Assembly: GCF_954871325.1 (NCBI RefSeq)
Contig: NC_088775.1
Location: 55,591,561 to 55,655,560 of the forward strand
Direction of reading: 5' to 3'
DNA length: 64,000 bases
Origin: Gordionus sp. m RMFG-2023
Lineage: Eukaryota > Nematomorpha > Gordioida > Chordodea > Parachordodidae
The notes below the pieces were generated by a model. The model worked only from the letters and a program-made list of their open reading frames with translations, made no database searches and was not told the DNA's origin. The position numbers and the translations under genes were made by a program. Below, one piece after another: positions 23,789 to 35,160 of the stretch. Position 1 is the stretch's first letter. Every line of letters starts with the position of its first letter.

Positions 23789-24787
23789 GTTTGACCTTTA
23801 AAGCATTTTATTAATAAATTTTTTTATCTCCCAGTGAAAATTTTTTACACGTGATGTAATTTTTTTATATATTCTTTTTAAGATTTTTAGTTATTCAAAA
23901 GTAAATATTGTATCACTGAAATTGCTATCTTACTAAAATATAACAAACTAAGGATTTTTGTTATTTAATATAGTCTCATTTATAAAATGGTAACAAAATT
24001 GTCTGATTTATATATATTATCAACGATTTTCAGGAAAAGTTGAATATTTAGTAAGAAATTTGGAAATAAAGAAAATAAAAAGAACCAATCTTCTAATTTT
24101 AATGAAATTTATATTTTCAATAGGTTAGCTTGCTTCATTATTGCAGTTAAGTATTTATCGCAATTGAATAACAGACAAAGATAAATCTTATTATAAATTA
24201 TTTCAATATTTTCCCAAAAGTCAAAGAAATTAAATAAAATTTATCATATTTTAGTCTGCCATTATATTTTATTTTTAGGATGACAATGATTCATATTTGG
24301 AAGTTATGTTAATAGTTTGTTTCTAATATAAATTGTAATATTTGCACAAAAATATATAAATAACATTAAGATGATATTTGTTATTGAATTTTTGTTTGAC
24401 TTTATAAACTATTTTCAATATTGCTGTTAAAAAGGCGTGCTCGTTATTCTTTAACATTGTTATAATTTATACAATCATTTTAAACGCTATATTTTTAACA
24501 AAAACAATAAAACCTAATGTTGTGTGAAATTTTTTTAAGCAAAAATGCCCCTGCATTTTAAAAAAATTTGCCCTCCTGGAACAATTTCAGCTAGTCACTT
24601 GAGTATGGGATTGAACTATGTCCATATTTTTGCTCGTTTTAGTAATTTAATATCCGCTAAATATGATATTAAAGCATAATTTAGTGATTCCGCCGCAATA
24701 AATTATATAATCTTCAATCCTCATTACCAAAAAAATATAAGTTACGAAAAAATATCTTACTAAATTATTTACCTAAAAACCAATCAG
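23789..24787. other. Intron, no gene or element seen
   Basis: A 999-bp AT-rich intron, the only long intron in this part of the gene without a recognisable mobile element. It ends at acceptor 'accaatcag|g'. Confidence 0.6.
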
Positions 24788-25016
24788 GATCCTTCAGCCG
24801 ATAAGTCCACCAAGCCTCATATATTCAGTTGTCTGGGAGACGTGGCCTTGGCCTTAGGTACTTCTTTCTCCCCTTTCGCCTCGCCCATTCTCAGTACGCT
24901 CGTTCAGGCATCTTCTTTTAAACTCTCTTCGGAAAAGGCCTCTAACGATATCATCGACGAGGTCATGATCGATTTCGTTAATACTCTCAGGGATAGCTGT
25001 GTAGAAGCCTACACCG
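24788..25016 (+). CDS. KPNB1: Importin subunit beta-1, exon (HEAT repeats, internal)
   Basis: It reads DPSADKSTKPHIFSCLGDVA then LALGTSFSPF, and ends FVNTLRDSCVEAYTG. These match vertebrate [20 protein letters not shown] and YLNELRESCLEAYTG. The exon is noticeably richer in GC than its introns. Donor is 'ccg|gtaata', and the last base begins a Gly codon completed at 43886. The ATG at 24842 is internal and is not a start. The intron that follows is 18.9 kb and contains the largest transposon nest of the window. Confidence 0.95.
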
Positions 25017-25580
25017 GTAATAATCATTGTAGTTATATATATTATTTTTTATAGTTTGGCCTAACTTCATTTTGTGATAGCTGACTAACGGGTATCAAAA
25101 AATTTACACCACACAATTAGGGATTTCATTAAATTTTGTTTTTTTAAATAGTGTTGATATTCTCTAAAATTGTTTATTACCTTTATATTAAACGATTTAA
25201 TAAAAAATCTCGTTAGCCATTTTTGTTTTTTTAATTCTATTTGAATTTTTATTATTTATATAAATAAAATAGATAATATAGATAGTGTTATATTCAAAAG
25301 TCATTATAATATAATATTTTTAATAAAAATATGTATTATATTGGTATTAAAATTTAAAAAATCGATTAAGTATAACCAATATGATGTCCTGGGGCAATAA
25401 GTAAGGATACAGTCCATACAGATATGATTATTATTAAGACGCTATATTGTAAAATAAACATTTTAAAATTTTATATTCAAACTATTATAAAAACATATCT
25501 TATTTTTATCATATTCCATTTTGCGCTTATTAATAAAAATTTTTGAGGCCATAATTTGTATATATATCATTTCACTTGTT
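25017..25580. other. Intron, no gene seen
   Basis: AT-rich sequence between the importin donor and the composite palindromic element. The minus-strand frame at 25463-25669 is translated transposon terminus (Pro/Gly/Leu repeats from 'gaacccgg' words), not a protein. Confidence 0.5.
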
Positions 25581-25730
25581 GTCCAGGAATGTGAACCCTT
25601 CGACAAAAAAAACGGTCCGGGTTCCAGGAATAAAATTTGAAAAGACCCGGGTCCAGGTTCAAGGAACATAAAAATAATGAATCAAAATAAGATTTTTTTT
25701 CCATTCATTTATTAATATACTTCAATAAAT

Positions 25731-27690
25731 ATGGAATCATGTGGGATTCGGAATCCCAACGTGGGGATTCAAGGTTTTATTCGGGATCTTTAATATTTAA
25801 AAAAATATTCCGAATCTCCATGAAAAAAAATAAAATAATTTAATTACTTTTTCTTCTCTTTTTTTGCTGCTGGCACCATATAATTAAAAGGTCAAAATAA
25901 GGGATTTAAAAAGAGAATTTTAAAAAAAGTAAATAGTATAAAATTAAGGCATATAATGAATGAAAAGGGATGAGGTTAAGACTTTTTTTTTAAAATATAT
26001 CAATATATTTATAAAAAATCCAAATTATTGCAACAAATTTCGTTGAACATTTAAGCAGGGACGGTTACGGTTCAGTATGTAAAAATTTATAATGGTTACT
26101 TTTTGGTTACGGTTCTTGAGAAGAAATTTATAAAGGTTCGGTTCAACTAATTATAAAGGTTTAGTTCATAATTTTTTTTTTATTGAAACCATCTTCTAAT
26201 TTATTTATATTATGAGCATCTATGAATTATATATATATAAAATATATAAGATTCAAAATAACGTAACTTAGCCCTTTCTACAGAAACTTACTGTTTAACT
26301 CTTTTTTCTAAAGGTTCTTTTTACTCCTTCAAAAAATAATTATATTCGGTTACGGAAAAATAAATTTTTTAAAAAAAATATTTAAGGGGATTCGAATCTT
26401 TTTTTTAAAAACAATTAAATTATATTTTATTGCCTCCTAGCTGGCACCGTAAAATTTTATTTTTTATAGATATTAATATGTAGTGTTTGCAACGGTCCGG
26501 TCCGGTCCAGTCCGGTCTTATTAGACTTTTCGGTCCTATGGGACGGTCCCGTCCAACAACACGGTCCGGTCCGACCGAAGACCGATTAAAGAATATAAAA
26601 GTTTACTATAAATTGCTTTATAGTTAATGTGTATGTACATGAACATATAAAATATGATTATTTAATGCCTAACACTATATAATATCTAATTCATCGTTTA
26701 CTTTTTATATTCTTCCGTTTCATTAAATTCAATATTCATAGTTTACTTTTTATATTCTTCTTTGATTAGGCATTTGTGTATAATATAATAAAAATGAATT
26801 GATGATATAATTGAAATATTAATAGGGTAATTTAACTATTCATTTTTAATAAATTTAAATGCAGAATAAAACTTTTGTAGCTTTATAAAAAAAATTTTTT
26901 TAGGTGGGACCGGACCGCCTAGACCGGACCGACGGTCCCACGGTCCGGTCTCATTTGACTTAACGGTCCATCGGTCCGGTCCCATTTTAGAAAAAAAAGA
27001 CCGGACCGTTGCAAACACTATTAATATGTATTACTTTTACGCTTTAAAAATATTTTTTGGTTTTAAAAATTTCAAAATAAGGGATTTTAAAAAAGGTAAA
27101 TAGTATAAAATTAAGGCATATAATGAATGAAAAGGGATGAGGTTAAGTCTTTTTTGTTTTAAAAAATATTAATAAATATGTTTATAAAAAAATCCTAATT
27201 ATTGCAACAATTTTCGTTGAATAAAAAATTATAATGGTTACGTTTTGCTTACGATTCTTTTATAAAATTGCAAATTTTATTTAAAATTTATTCCCACTCA
27301 CGCCGTGACCCACCGTTAACACGATGGGTCAAGTGTAATTTCACGGCCCGCGCCCACCTCTAATCATAATTTTTTAATTGTGTTTAGATAAAAAAAAATT
27401 TCAATGATAAAATGGTTAAATCATTAAGAAATGGATCCTTCATGGTATTAAGAAGTCTTGGCAGTATATGAGGTAGTAAGAATTTATCATCTCTTATATT
27501 ATGCATGTGCAAATATTAAATAAGCATTTGTATTATTTTGGTTAATATTTTTAGGCATATTTTGAAATTGGTAAAATAATTTTATGATAAGAAATCAACC
27601 TAATTTGCTAAACATCGACCAAAATTTATTAAAATATAATAAGACCCCCCATTTATTATTAGATTTAATATGTATACGGAATCACGAGGT
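25731..27690 (+). repeat. Left inverted arm of the composite palindrome
   Basis: It starts 'atatggaatcatgtggga', followed by 'cccaacgtggggattcaag', and ends near 'ggaatcacgaggtc'. The right arm (36216-37603) is its reverse complement, with scattered differences. The left arm is longer mainly because it carries the 540-bp hAT MITE at 26481-27020. Motifs such as 'gcagggacggttacggttc' (26055) and 'aatgaatgaaaagggatgag' recur within and between the arms. Confidence 0.85.
26481..27020. mobile_element. hAT MITE rich in GGTCC, inserted in the left arm only
   Basis: A 540-bp element. Terminal inverted repeats are TAGTGTTTGCAACGGTCCGG at the left and CCGGACCGTTGCAAACACTA at the right. A perfect 8-bp target duplication TTAATATG lies at 26473-26480 and 27021-27028. 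Multiple GGTCCGGTCC repeats occur at both ends. The other arm keeps the uninterrupted site ('agatattaatatgtatt' in reverse complement, about 36897-36913), so the insertion is younger than the palindrome. No coding capacity. Confidence 0.95.
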
Positions 27691-28113
27691 CACCAGAAAT
27701 CACTTGGTTATGGAAGCATAACAATAAAAGTATTATATAATTTTTTTTTTAAGTACCCCCATTCAAATTTTTAGAAGCAGTTGCTTCGGACCCTTACCGT
27801 TGTAGGGGCTATTGGTCCCCGGGTTGGGTTCACTCGTTCCCAAAAAAAATTCCATAAAAAATAACATTTTGAAAAAAGTATTAGATATATATTTTTGAAA
27901 TTTAAAACGACTATAAAACTAATTGAGCTGAACAGATTGAGATATTATTTATTAAAAATGATAAAGTATAATTTTAATAAGGTTTGCTTTTTAGGACTCG
28001 ACAAGACCCAGGTCTCCCCTAATGAATGAAAAGGGATAAGGTTAAGAAGACATTTTTATTTTTATAAATTTATATAAAATCTTTACATGAATATATATTT
28101 ATAAAATAAAAAT

Positions 28114-28699
28114 TTATTTATTGCAACAGTTATGCAATGGAATATAGCATTTGGTTGAACATTTAAATTTGTTCTTGAAACATTCGCATCGTTTATTCAT
28201 GCAACCCATTTTGCAATTGCATAACGAAGTTTTCCCATAGTTTGTAACGTATCGTGATTCGCGAAGCTCCTAAATATTTTTAGTAGTTGAAATAAAAAGT
28301 GAATATATATTATTAGGAGTATATATGGTTACTGTAAAAATAGCTTAAATTACCTATTAATGATATCTTTATTGGGAACTTCAAAATGATTTAATTTTAA
28401 AGTTTTATATAAACTAGAAGCAATAAAGGGTGTTGAAATTCTTCCAGCACAGATTCCTATCCATATTTTATTTTTTTCAATTTTTATTACTTTTCCTTCT
28501 AAATTTTTAGGACAAATATTAGTTCTATCTGTCCTATGGATAGGTAATAATACGTGATCACCTAATATAAAGTTGTATTGTCCTATTATTTGAGAATAAA
28601 TAATGTTTTGACGCCCACGATCATTTAAATATGAATTAAAAGAAGGAGCCCTTTTTAAAATATTGGAAATACTATTCCCAATATTATTGGTAGCACATA
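28114..28699 (-). pseudogene. Integrase-like transposase, C-terminal part with Cys-rich tail (KRBA2/SCAND3-like)
   Basis: The minus-strand frame reads FILGDHVLLPI, DRTNICPKNLEGKVI and FEVPNKDIINR. It then crosses an 84-bp GT..AG intron (28270-28353) to ELRESRYVT and a Cys-rich tail, LCNCKMGCMNKRCECF then KCSTKCYI and HNCCNK, before the stop at 28114. This order (SH3-like linker, then CxC-x2-GCxxxxCxC tail) is what I know from KRBA2/SCAND3-like proteins, which derive from rve-type integrases of DNA transposons. The upstream part is cut off by the hAT element at 28708 and resumes at 35719. Exact superfamily uncertain. Confidence 0.65.
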
Positions 28700-28794
28700 G
28701 ATTTTTCTAGTGTTGTTAAAAAGTCGAGTTCACCCGACTCTGACTCAGAGTCGTTAGTCGAATTAGTCGACTCACTGAAGTCGAGAACTCAAGT

Positions 28795-28880
28795 TGACTC
28801 AGTCGTGAACTCAAGTCGACTCAGTCGTGAACTCAAGTCGACTCAGTCGTGAACTCAAGTCGACTCAATCATGAACTCAA
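28795..28880. repeat. 22-bp tandem repeat with GTCGAC near the element tip
   Basis: About four units of 'aagtcgactcagtcgtgaac' plus 'tc', the first and last diverged. Similar words occur at the right tip (35620-35695) and at the tips of 11153-15929 and 18654-22807. Subterminal repeats of this kind bind the transposase in well-studied hAT elements; that role is inferred here. Confidence 0.85.
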
Positions 28881-29219
28881 GTCGACTTGAGTCGAGAACA
28901 TGAGTTTTCCACTTGAGTCGTGAACTTAAGTCGACTAGAGGACGAATATTTCGAATAGGTATTGTATAATATTATTTTTGTTACAATTAATTTGTGGTTT
29001 TCATGCAAAAATTTTAAGCAAAATTTGAATTGATAAGAATTTAAAATCTTCTTTTTTAATTAATTTTTTTGTGAATTATTAATCTTTTAGTTGAAATCTT
29101 TTATGGGTTTATTTTTATCATTTTTGTAAAATTATTTTTTTTTTTTTAGTATATTAAAAGAACTAGTTTAAATAATTTATAAATATTTATATTATTTTAC
29201 ATGATTGTCTTATAATATT

Positions 29220-30540
29220 TTAATGTGACAATTGTCATGATATTTTTAACATTTTTGAAATTTTTGGTAAGGGTAAAAATATAATTATATTTTAAATATG
29301 TTAAATTATAAAATATCATAATCTGTATTTTAAAACATATTAGTTTATTTTTGACGCTAATGGGTAAAAATATAGATTGTAAATATGTTAAATTAAAATT
29401 TCAGTGAAGATTTCCCCTAGATAAGTGACAATTGTCATAATCGTTATTTCTAAAGTTTTTTGAAATTTTTTGACGCAAATAAGTAAAAATATAGGCTGTA
29501 AGTGAAGTTGTACCATTGTGACAATTGTCATAATCGTTATTTTTAAAATTTTTTTAAAGTATATCGGTAAAAATATATATTGTAAAAATGTTAAATTAAA
29601 ATTTCAGTGAAGATATACCTCGGAAAAGTGACAATTGTCATAATCGTTATTTTTGAACTTTTTTAAAGTAAATAGGTAAAAATATACATTGAAAATAGAA
29701 TTAAAATTACAGTGAAGATGTACCATAGAAAGTGACAATTGTCATAATCGTTATTTTTGAACTTTTTTGAATATTTTTAAAGTAAATGGGTAAAAATATA
29801 TATTGTAAAAATGTTAAAATTTCAGTGAAGATATACCATAGAAAAGTCACAATTGTCATAATCATTATTTTTGAACTTTTTTGAATTTTTTTAAAGTAAA
29901 TAGGTAAAAATATATATTGTAAATATGTTAAATTAAAATTTTAGTGAAGATGTTCTATAGAAAGTGACAATTGTCATAATCGTTATTTTTGAACTTTTTT
30001 GAATATTTTTAAAGTAAATGGGTAAAAATATATATTGTAAACATGTTAAATTAAAATTTCATGAAGATGCAGCATATAAAAGTGACAATTGTCATAATTG
30101 TTATTTTTAAAATTTTTTGAATGGGTTAAAATATATTATAAAAATGTTAAATTTAAATTTCATGAAAATGTATGAAAATGACATTTGTCATGATCGTTAT
30201 TTTTTAACATTTTTGAATTTTTTTAAAGTAAATAGGTAAAAATATATATTGTAAATATGTTAAATTAAAATTTCAGTGAAGATATACCATAGAAAGTGAC
30301 AATTGTCATAATCGTTATTTTTGAACTTTTTTGAATTTTTATTGTAAAAAAGTTAAATTAAAATTTCAGTGAAGATATACCATAGAAAAGTGACATTTGT
30401 CATAATCGTTATTTTTGAACTTTTTTGAATTTTTTAAAAGAAAACTGGTAAATATATATTGTAAACATGTTAAATTAAAATTTTAGTGAAGATACCACAG
30501 AAAAGTGACAATTGTCATTATTATTTTTGAATTTTTTTGT
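29220..30540 (+). repeat. Array of ~95-125-bp units with TGACAATTGTCA (about 12 cores), left arm
   Basis: Cores at about 29225, 29427, 29519, 29630, 29732, 29846, 29966, 30084, 30178, 30297, 30392 and 30505. Most are exact TGACAATTGTCA; a few have one change (TGACATTTGTCA, TCACAATTGTCA). Between cores are 'cagtgaagatataccatag', 'ggtaaaaatatat' and 'tgttaaattaaaattt'. The unit is the same as in 18955-19355, showing that the two elements are family members. Confidence 0.92.
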
Positions 30541-31699
30541 TAAAACGAGGTGACTTTTAGCCTACGCCCGTTTATCTTATTAGGCCAAGAGGAGAGCACG
30601 CTTTTTAATTATATAACCATTTAAATTTGAAAGTAAGGAAATTGATTTTTAAATCTACAATCATAAATAAATTTCTTGATTTGAAAACTATTTAAATAAA
30701 AAAAAGATGTTTTGTTAATTAGTTAGTTGTGTAACCCCCAGACCCGTGGTTTGGGTCTAAAAATTGACTAAACCAGCTCTGATCACGAGCCTCTGGAAAA
30801 AACCCGGGGTTCACACACTTAATCGCCACGCCTAAAAAATGCGAACATGTATTTTCTTTAAAAAATATTACAAAACGATACTGAATTTGTTATTATTTAT
30901 ATAAAGTATTTAAGAACAAATTTGAGAGGAGGGGGATTAATTAAACCTTTTTTCGCAAAATCGATTTTCATAATTTTTCCTCAAAAAAATTTTTTCTCGC
31001 AATTGATCAGACGTACCATGTTTTCTTTAAAAGTCAAAACAAATCTTTTACTCTTTTAATAATTTTTTTCAAAAAGGCAAAAACGTCACATTTCCCCTAT
31101 AATCTCAATATTATTTTTAATTTCATATAATAAAATATTGAATCCCGGAAAAAACCCCAGAAAAAACCTCCTGTTAGGACCTAATAATATCGGTATATTT
31201 TTATTTGGATTTAATAAAGTATAGGCAAATTAGTATTTTAGAAAAAATTATTATAGAAATATAATTTAATAATAAATTTTTTTAGGCCCCAATTCATTAC
31301 TTAAAGATTGTTCATATACCCTCCATAAAAAATGATGTTCAAATTGGTACTGGGACAGAAAAATACCCCAGTAAAATAACCCATGTATTACTAATTTTCG
31401 TAAAAATTATTTGCTATAGTAATAAATACAATATCCATCCATAATTACTATATTAAGTAGACTAAATATGACAAAATTTGCAATAAGATCTGTTTATTTA
31501 ATTAAAAAATCATTATGTATATACAAATTTTATAATTTAGAATAATAATTATATCGGTTGACATCAAATAAAGGTGAAAATTGCCCTTATAAAACCTAAT
31601 CTGGAAGGCCTTGCACCCTATCACGGTATTCCTCGCAAGGTTTCTTTAACCGAATCTGGGTATTATAACTCTGCGATTTTATTTTGGTGTCCAACTACC

Positions 31700-32340
31700 T
31701 ACACGCTATCGTTCAAGTTTGGTTTCATCGGCAGCAACCTCGCATTTTATTTTATTAATCAATACCCAAATTGATGGGCCTTTATTCCCAACCAGATATG
31801 AAAAATGATGATCCCAACCTTCGCATTGATTATTTGTGGGTTCTTCATCAGATAGGGTGCTCTCATTCACGTTCCAAGTTTCTGGAGGAAATCGAGGTCC
31901 AATTCGACGTGTCTGGGATTGAGAATTGCTGCTTGTGACCTCCCTTGACTCCATTGATGTAATTTTTATCGAAATATTCAAGAGTATCTTTACCATTGGT
32001 CGGAGTAACTGATCTCAGGAATGCTATTGCATTGCTCATATCACATAAAGGAACAAATGCTAAGCCGTCCCATATGCCACAAAATAAACTTAGGGCTTCA
32101 TCGGTTCTGTATTGGCTTTCCAGACCTAGCTTTTGTAGTTTTCTATGGGTACACAAATGGTAAATCATCCTCTGATTATAATATGATCCCCTAATTGAAA
32201 AAACAAATATAAATAATTTAACATATTAATGATCATACCAATGACAGTTTTAACCTCGCTCATAGCAAATTTTTCGAAATCCATGTATATATATAATGGA
32301 TCAGGAAATAAATCCCTTTCTTGACATTTAGAGAATATTA
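31700..32340 (-). pseudogene. MULE (Mutator-like) transposase relic
   Basis: Minus-strand pieces in order: YMDFEKFAM (catalytic TDFE region, about 32280); then after a short GT..AG-like gap near 32210, YYNQRMIYHLCTHRKLQKLG and LAFVPLCDMSNAI; LEYFDKNYING; RFPPETWNVNE; and NNQCEGWDHHF, IWVLINKIK. This matches the MULE transposase order TDFE, HL.Q..WRK, LAFVP, YFE..YI, PELWNV, NN.VEGWHR. The His of EGWH is Asp here, and two frames are needed. It sits in the centre of a hAT element, so it is cargo or a later insertion. Confidence 0.75.
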
Positions 32341-32499
32341 TTTCGAATATTTTTTGTAAGATTTTGTGTTTTTTTTTGGAAGGGGGGGGGGGTACTGATA
32401 TATAATTGCAGAAAATTTTTTGGGGACATAAAATTTCCACCCATATTAATATAACATGCCATGAGCACTCACTTATAAATTTATTTATCAAAATTAATT

Positions 32500-33860
32500 A
32501 TTGCTAGGTTATACTAAAAATAATTAAATGAAAATTAAGAAAAGATCCGAAAAATAAAAATAGAAAATAAATGACCAATCCCTCCCCCGTCTCTCTCTCC
32601 CATTGTTATTTAAAATTTGTAACACAGTAAGTTTTTTTTAAATTTTTTTAAAAAAAAAATTCTTATTTTAATAAATGGTTCAGCTTACTAAAAATTTCAT
32701 AATTTAGTAAGCATAAAAAAATATTCGATTTAAATTATGATCAAAATATTTATCATAATATAAAATTTTTTTTTATTATTTACTCATATTATTTGTTATT
32801 ATCATGCATCCAAATTTTTGTGTTCAAAAGCGTTCCTATTTTTTTAAAATACCATTTAAAAAAATTTAAAATAACAATATTTATTTATTTTTTAAATGTT
32901 TTTTTTTAAATATGTATTACATGATTTTTAAATAAAAGAATTAAGATAATATATTTTTACGTTGATAAATCTCATTTTGAACCTTTGCGCAAATAAACAA
33001 GAATATCTTTTAGTTCAATCTCCACTAAAAGTTCTCATACAACTAACATTAAAAACGATCCTAATTTTTCTTCGTCTATATTATTTCTCAGCCTATTTTT
33101 TATAATTTACTAAATGTTCTCTCGCAATTAACTTGAGTAAATGATAAAGAAATGTATTCATATGTGAAAAATAAATTAGTGTATGCACTTGTGTGCATAT
33201 TGTATCTTTTAAGAATTTCATACAGGCATATTAAACAATTGTTACATTATTATCACAATTCACATTCTGAGTTATTATCTTATTCTACTTTTTCATTAGA
33301 CTCATCACCTGCTCATACGATATCATCGTCCGTTTCATTTAATTCTGCTATTAAATCTTTGAATTCACAGACAAATGAACACAATTCGTTACGTTATTTA
33401 ACATTCAATATAGTTGTGTCACTTTTTCCAAGGTCTTTTCAGAAATACCTTTACTATTATTTTTATCAATCCTAGGATAATATTGCACATTCAAAATAAA
33501 CTTTCTTTTAGAAAACCGTTCTGATGTTTATAATTTGATCAATTATAGGACGAAATACTTCGACCCTATAATTTCAAATCAAATCCAACAAATTTTTTTT
33601 ATCTCATTAATTTTTCCGACGATAACATTCACAACAGTTATCGATAATCTGGTATTTAAAAAAAAGTTATGAAGAATATATTTTTTAATGTTTACCTAAT
33701 AAATTTTAAATAACAAATAAAAGTTGTTTATTAGCCTACCCATTGTTAAAATTTTTCAAAGGTCCGTTAGCACTTTTTAAATTATTTAGCTAGCCAGCCC
33801 AATTTGATAGAAGGGCATGGGCTAAAAACCAGATCATTTCGGCAAAAAAATTCAAAAATA
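32500..33860. other. Centre of the 7-kb hAT element, no gene seen
   Basis: AT-rich. The 107-codon plus-strand frame at 33152-33475 is Ser/Tyr/Leu-rich with no recognisable domain and is probably chance. A run of G at about 32383-32392 lies just outside, and a C-rich block lies at 32580-32600. Nothing else is supported. Confidence 0.45.
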
Positions 33861-33869
33861 TTTTAAATA

Positions 33870-35160
33870 ACGATTAACTGAAATTTTAATATAACATGTT
33901 TACAATATATATATTTAGAAGTTTGCTTTAAAAATTTTCAAAAAGATTCACAAATAATGATTATGACAATTGACACTTTTTTATAATCATCTTCACTGAA
34001 ATTTTAATATAACATGATTATAATATATTTTTTTACTTATTTTCTTTGAAAAAATTCAATAAAGTTTCATATAATGATTATATCAATTCTCACTTTTCTA
34101 TGGTACATCCTCACTGAAATTTTAATACATTTTTACAATATATATTTTTACCGATTTACTTTAAAAAAATTCCAAAAAGTTCAAAAATAACGATTATGAC
34201 AATTGTCACTTTCTATGGTACATCTTCACTGAAATTTTAATTTAACATGTTTACAATATATATTTTTACCCATTTGCTTCAAAAAAGTTCAAAAATAACG
34301 ATTATGACAAAAATTTTAATTTAACATATTTACAATAAATATTTTTACCCATTTGTTTCAAATAAATTCAAAAAAGTTAGAAATAACGTTTATGACAATT
34401 GTCACTAGAGATCTGCAAAGTTAGGCCCGGCCCGAGTCTCGGGCCTAATTCTATTCAAAATAATCGAGTTCGGGCCGGGCCTAATATTTAAAAAAAAATT
34501 CGGGCCGGGTCGGGTCGGGCCTAGGATGTTTTTTTAAATATATCTAAATTTATCAATTTTATATTGAATATTTTATGTCAATAATTTGATTTTATTTATT
34601 GAAACTAAACTACATATAACATATGTCTTTTATTTTGAATAATTATAAAGATTAATTTCTAATTTAAATAAATTCGAGCTAGGTCGGTAAATTTTTTTAA
34701 AAAAAATTTCGGGTTCGGGCCGTTGCCGGCAAAACTTTTTAAAAAAATTTCGGGTTCGGGCCGGGCTGGGCTTGAAAAATTAGGCCCAATGCAGATCACT
34801 TATTGTCACTCTTCTATGGTACATCTTCACTGAATTTATTTTAACATCTTTACAATATATATATTTACCTATTTGCTTTAAAAAAATTCAAAAAAGTTAA
34901 AAAATAACGATTATGACAATTGTCACTTATCTAGGGTACATCTTCACTGAAATTTTAATTTAACATATTTACAATTTATGTTTTTACCCATTAGCGTCAA
35001 AAATAAACTAATATGTTTAAAAATACAGATTATGATAATTGTCATTTTTAGAAAGGAACATCATCATTGAATTTATAATTTAACATCTTTATAATATAAA
35101 TTATATTTTTATCCTTTTCTTTCATAAATGTTAAAAAATAACATGACAATTATCACAAAG
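33870..35160 (-). repeat. Array of ~120-bp units with TGACAATTGTCA, right arm
   Basis: About eight inverted units with cores at about 33964, 34083, 34196, 34394, 34916 and 35037, plus truncated ones. It mirrors 29220-30540 but has fewer and more diverged units. It is interrupted by the MITE 34406-34801, which landed in a core and duplicated ATTGTCAC. Confidence 0.88.
34406..34801. mobile_element. GGGCC-rich hAT MITE with unequal ends
   Basis: A 396-bp element. Left end is TAGAGATCTGCAAAG; right end, reverse-complemented, AAGTGATCTGCATTG. A perfect 8-bp duplication ATTGTCAC lies at 34398-34405 and 34802-34809. The body has repeated CGGGCC words near both ends with an AT-rich centre. A second copy in the opposite orientation is at 38631-39019. 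No coding capacity. Confidence 0.93.

Noticed and set aside
24842-25054. Small independent gene starting MALALGTSF
   Set aside because: The Met codon is inside an importin exon, and the frame runs past the splice donor into intron.
25463-25669. Pro/Gly repeat protein (FLEPGPG)
   Set aside because: Translation of 'gaacccgg' words at a transposon end.
26836-27018. Short protein in the GGTCC-rich MITE
   Set aside because: It is translated terminal repeat of a non-coding MITE.
29220-30540. CRISPR-like look: short palindromic repeat at regular spacing
   Set aside because: The sequence between cores is repeated too, so there are no unique spacers. It lies inside a hAT element in a eukaryotic intron with an inverted partner array.
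31574-31774. Plus-strand frame over the MULE relic
   Set aside because: Antisense to clear MULE motifs and has no domain of its own.
33152-33475. 107-codon Ser/Tyr-rich frame in the 7-kb hAT element
   Set aside because: No recognisable domain or motif, composition close to random AT-rich sequence, and no homologous frame seen in the sibling elements.
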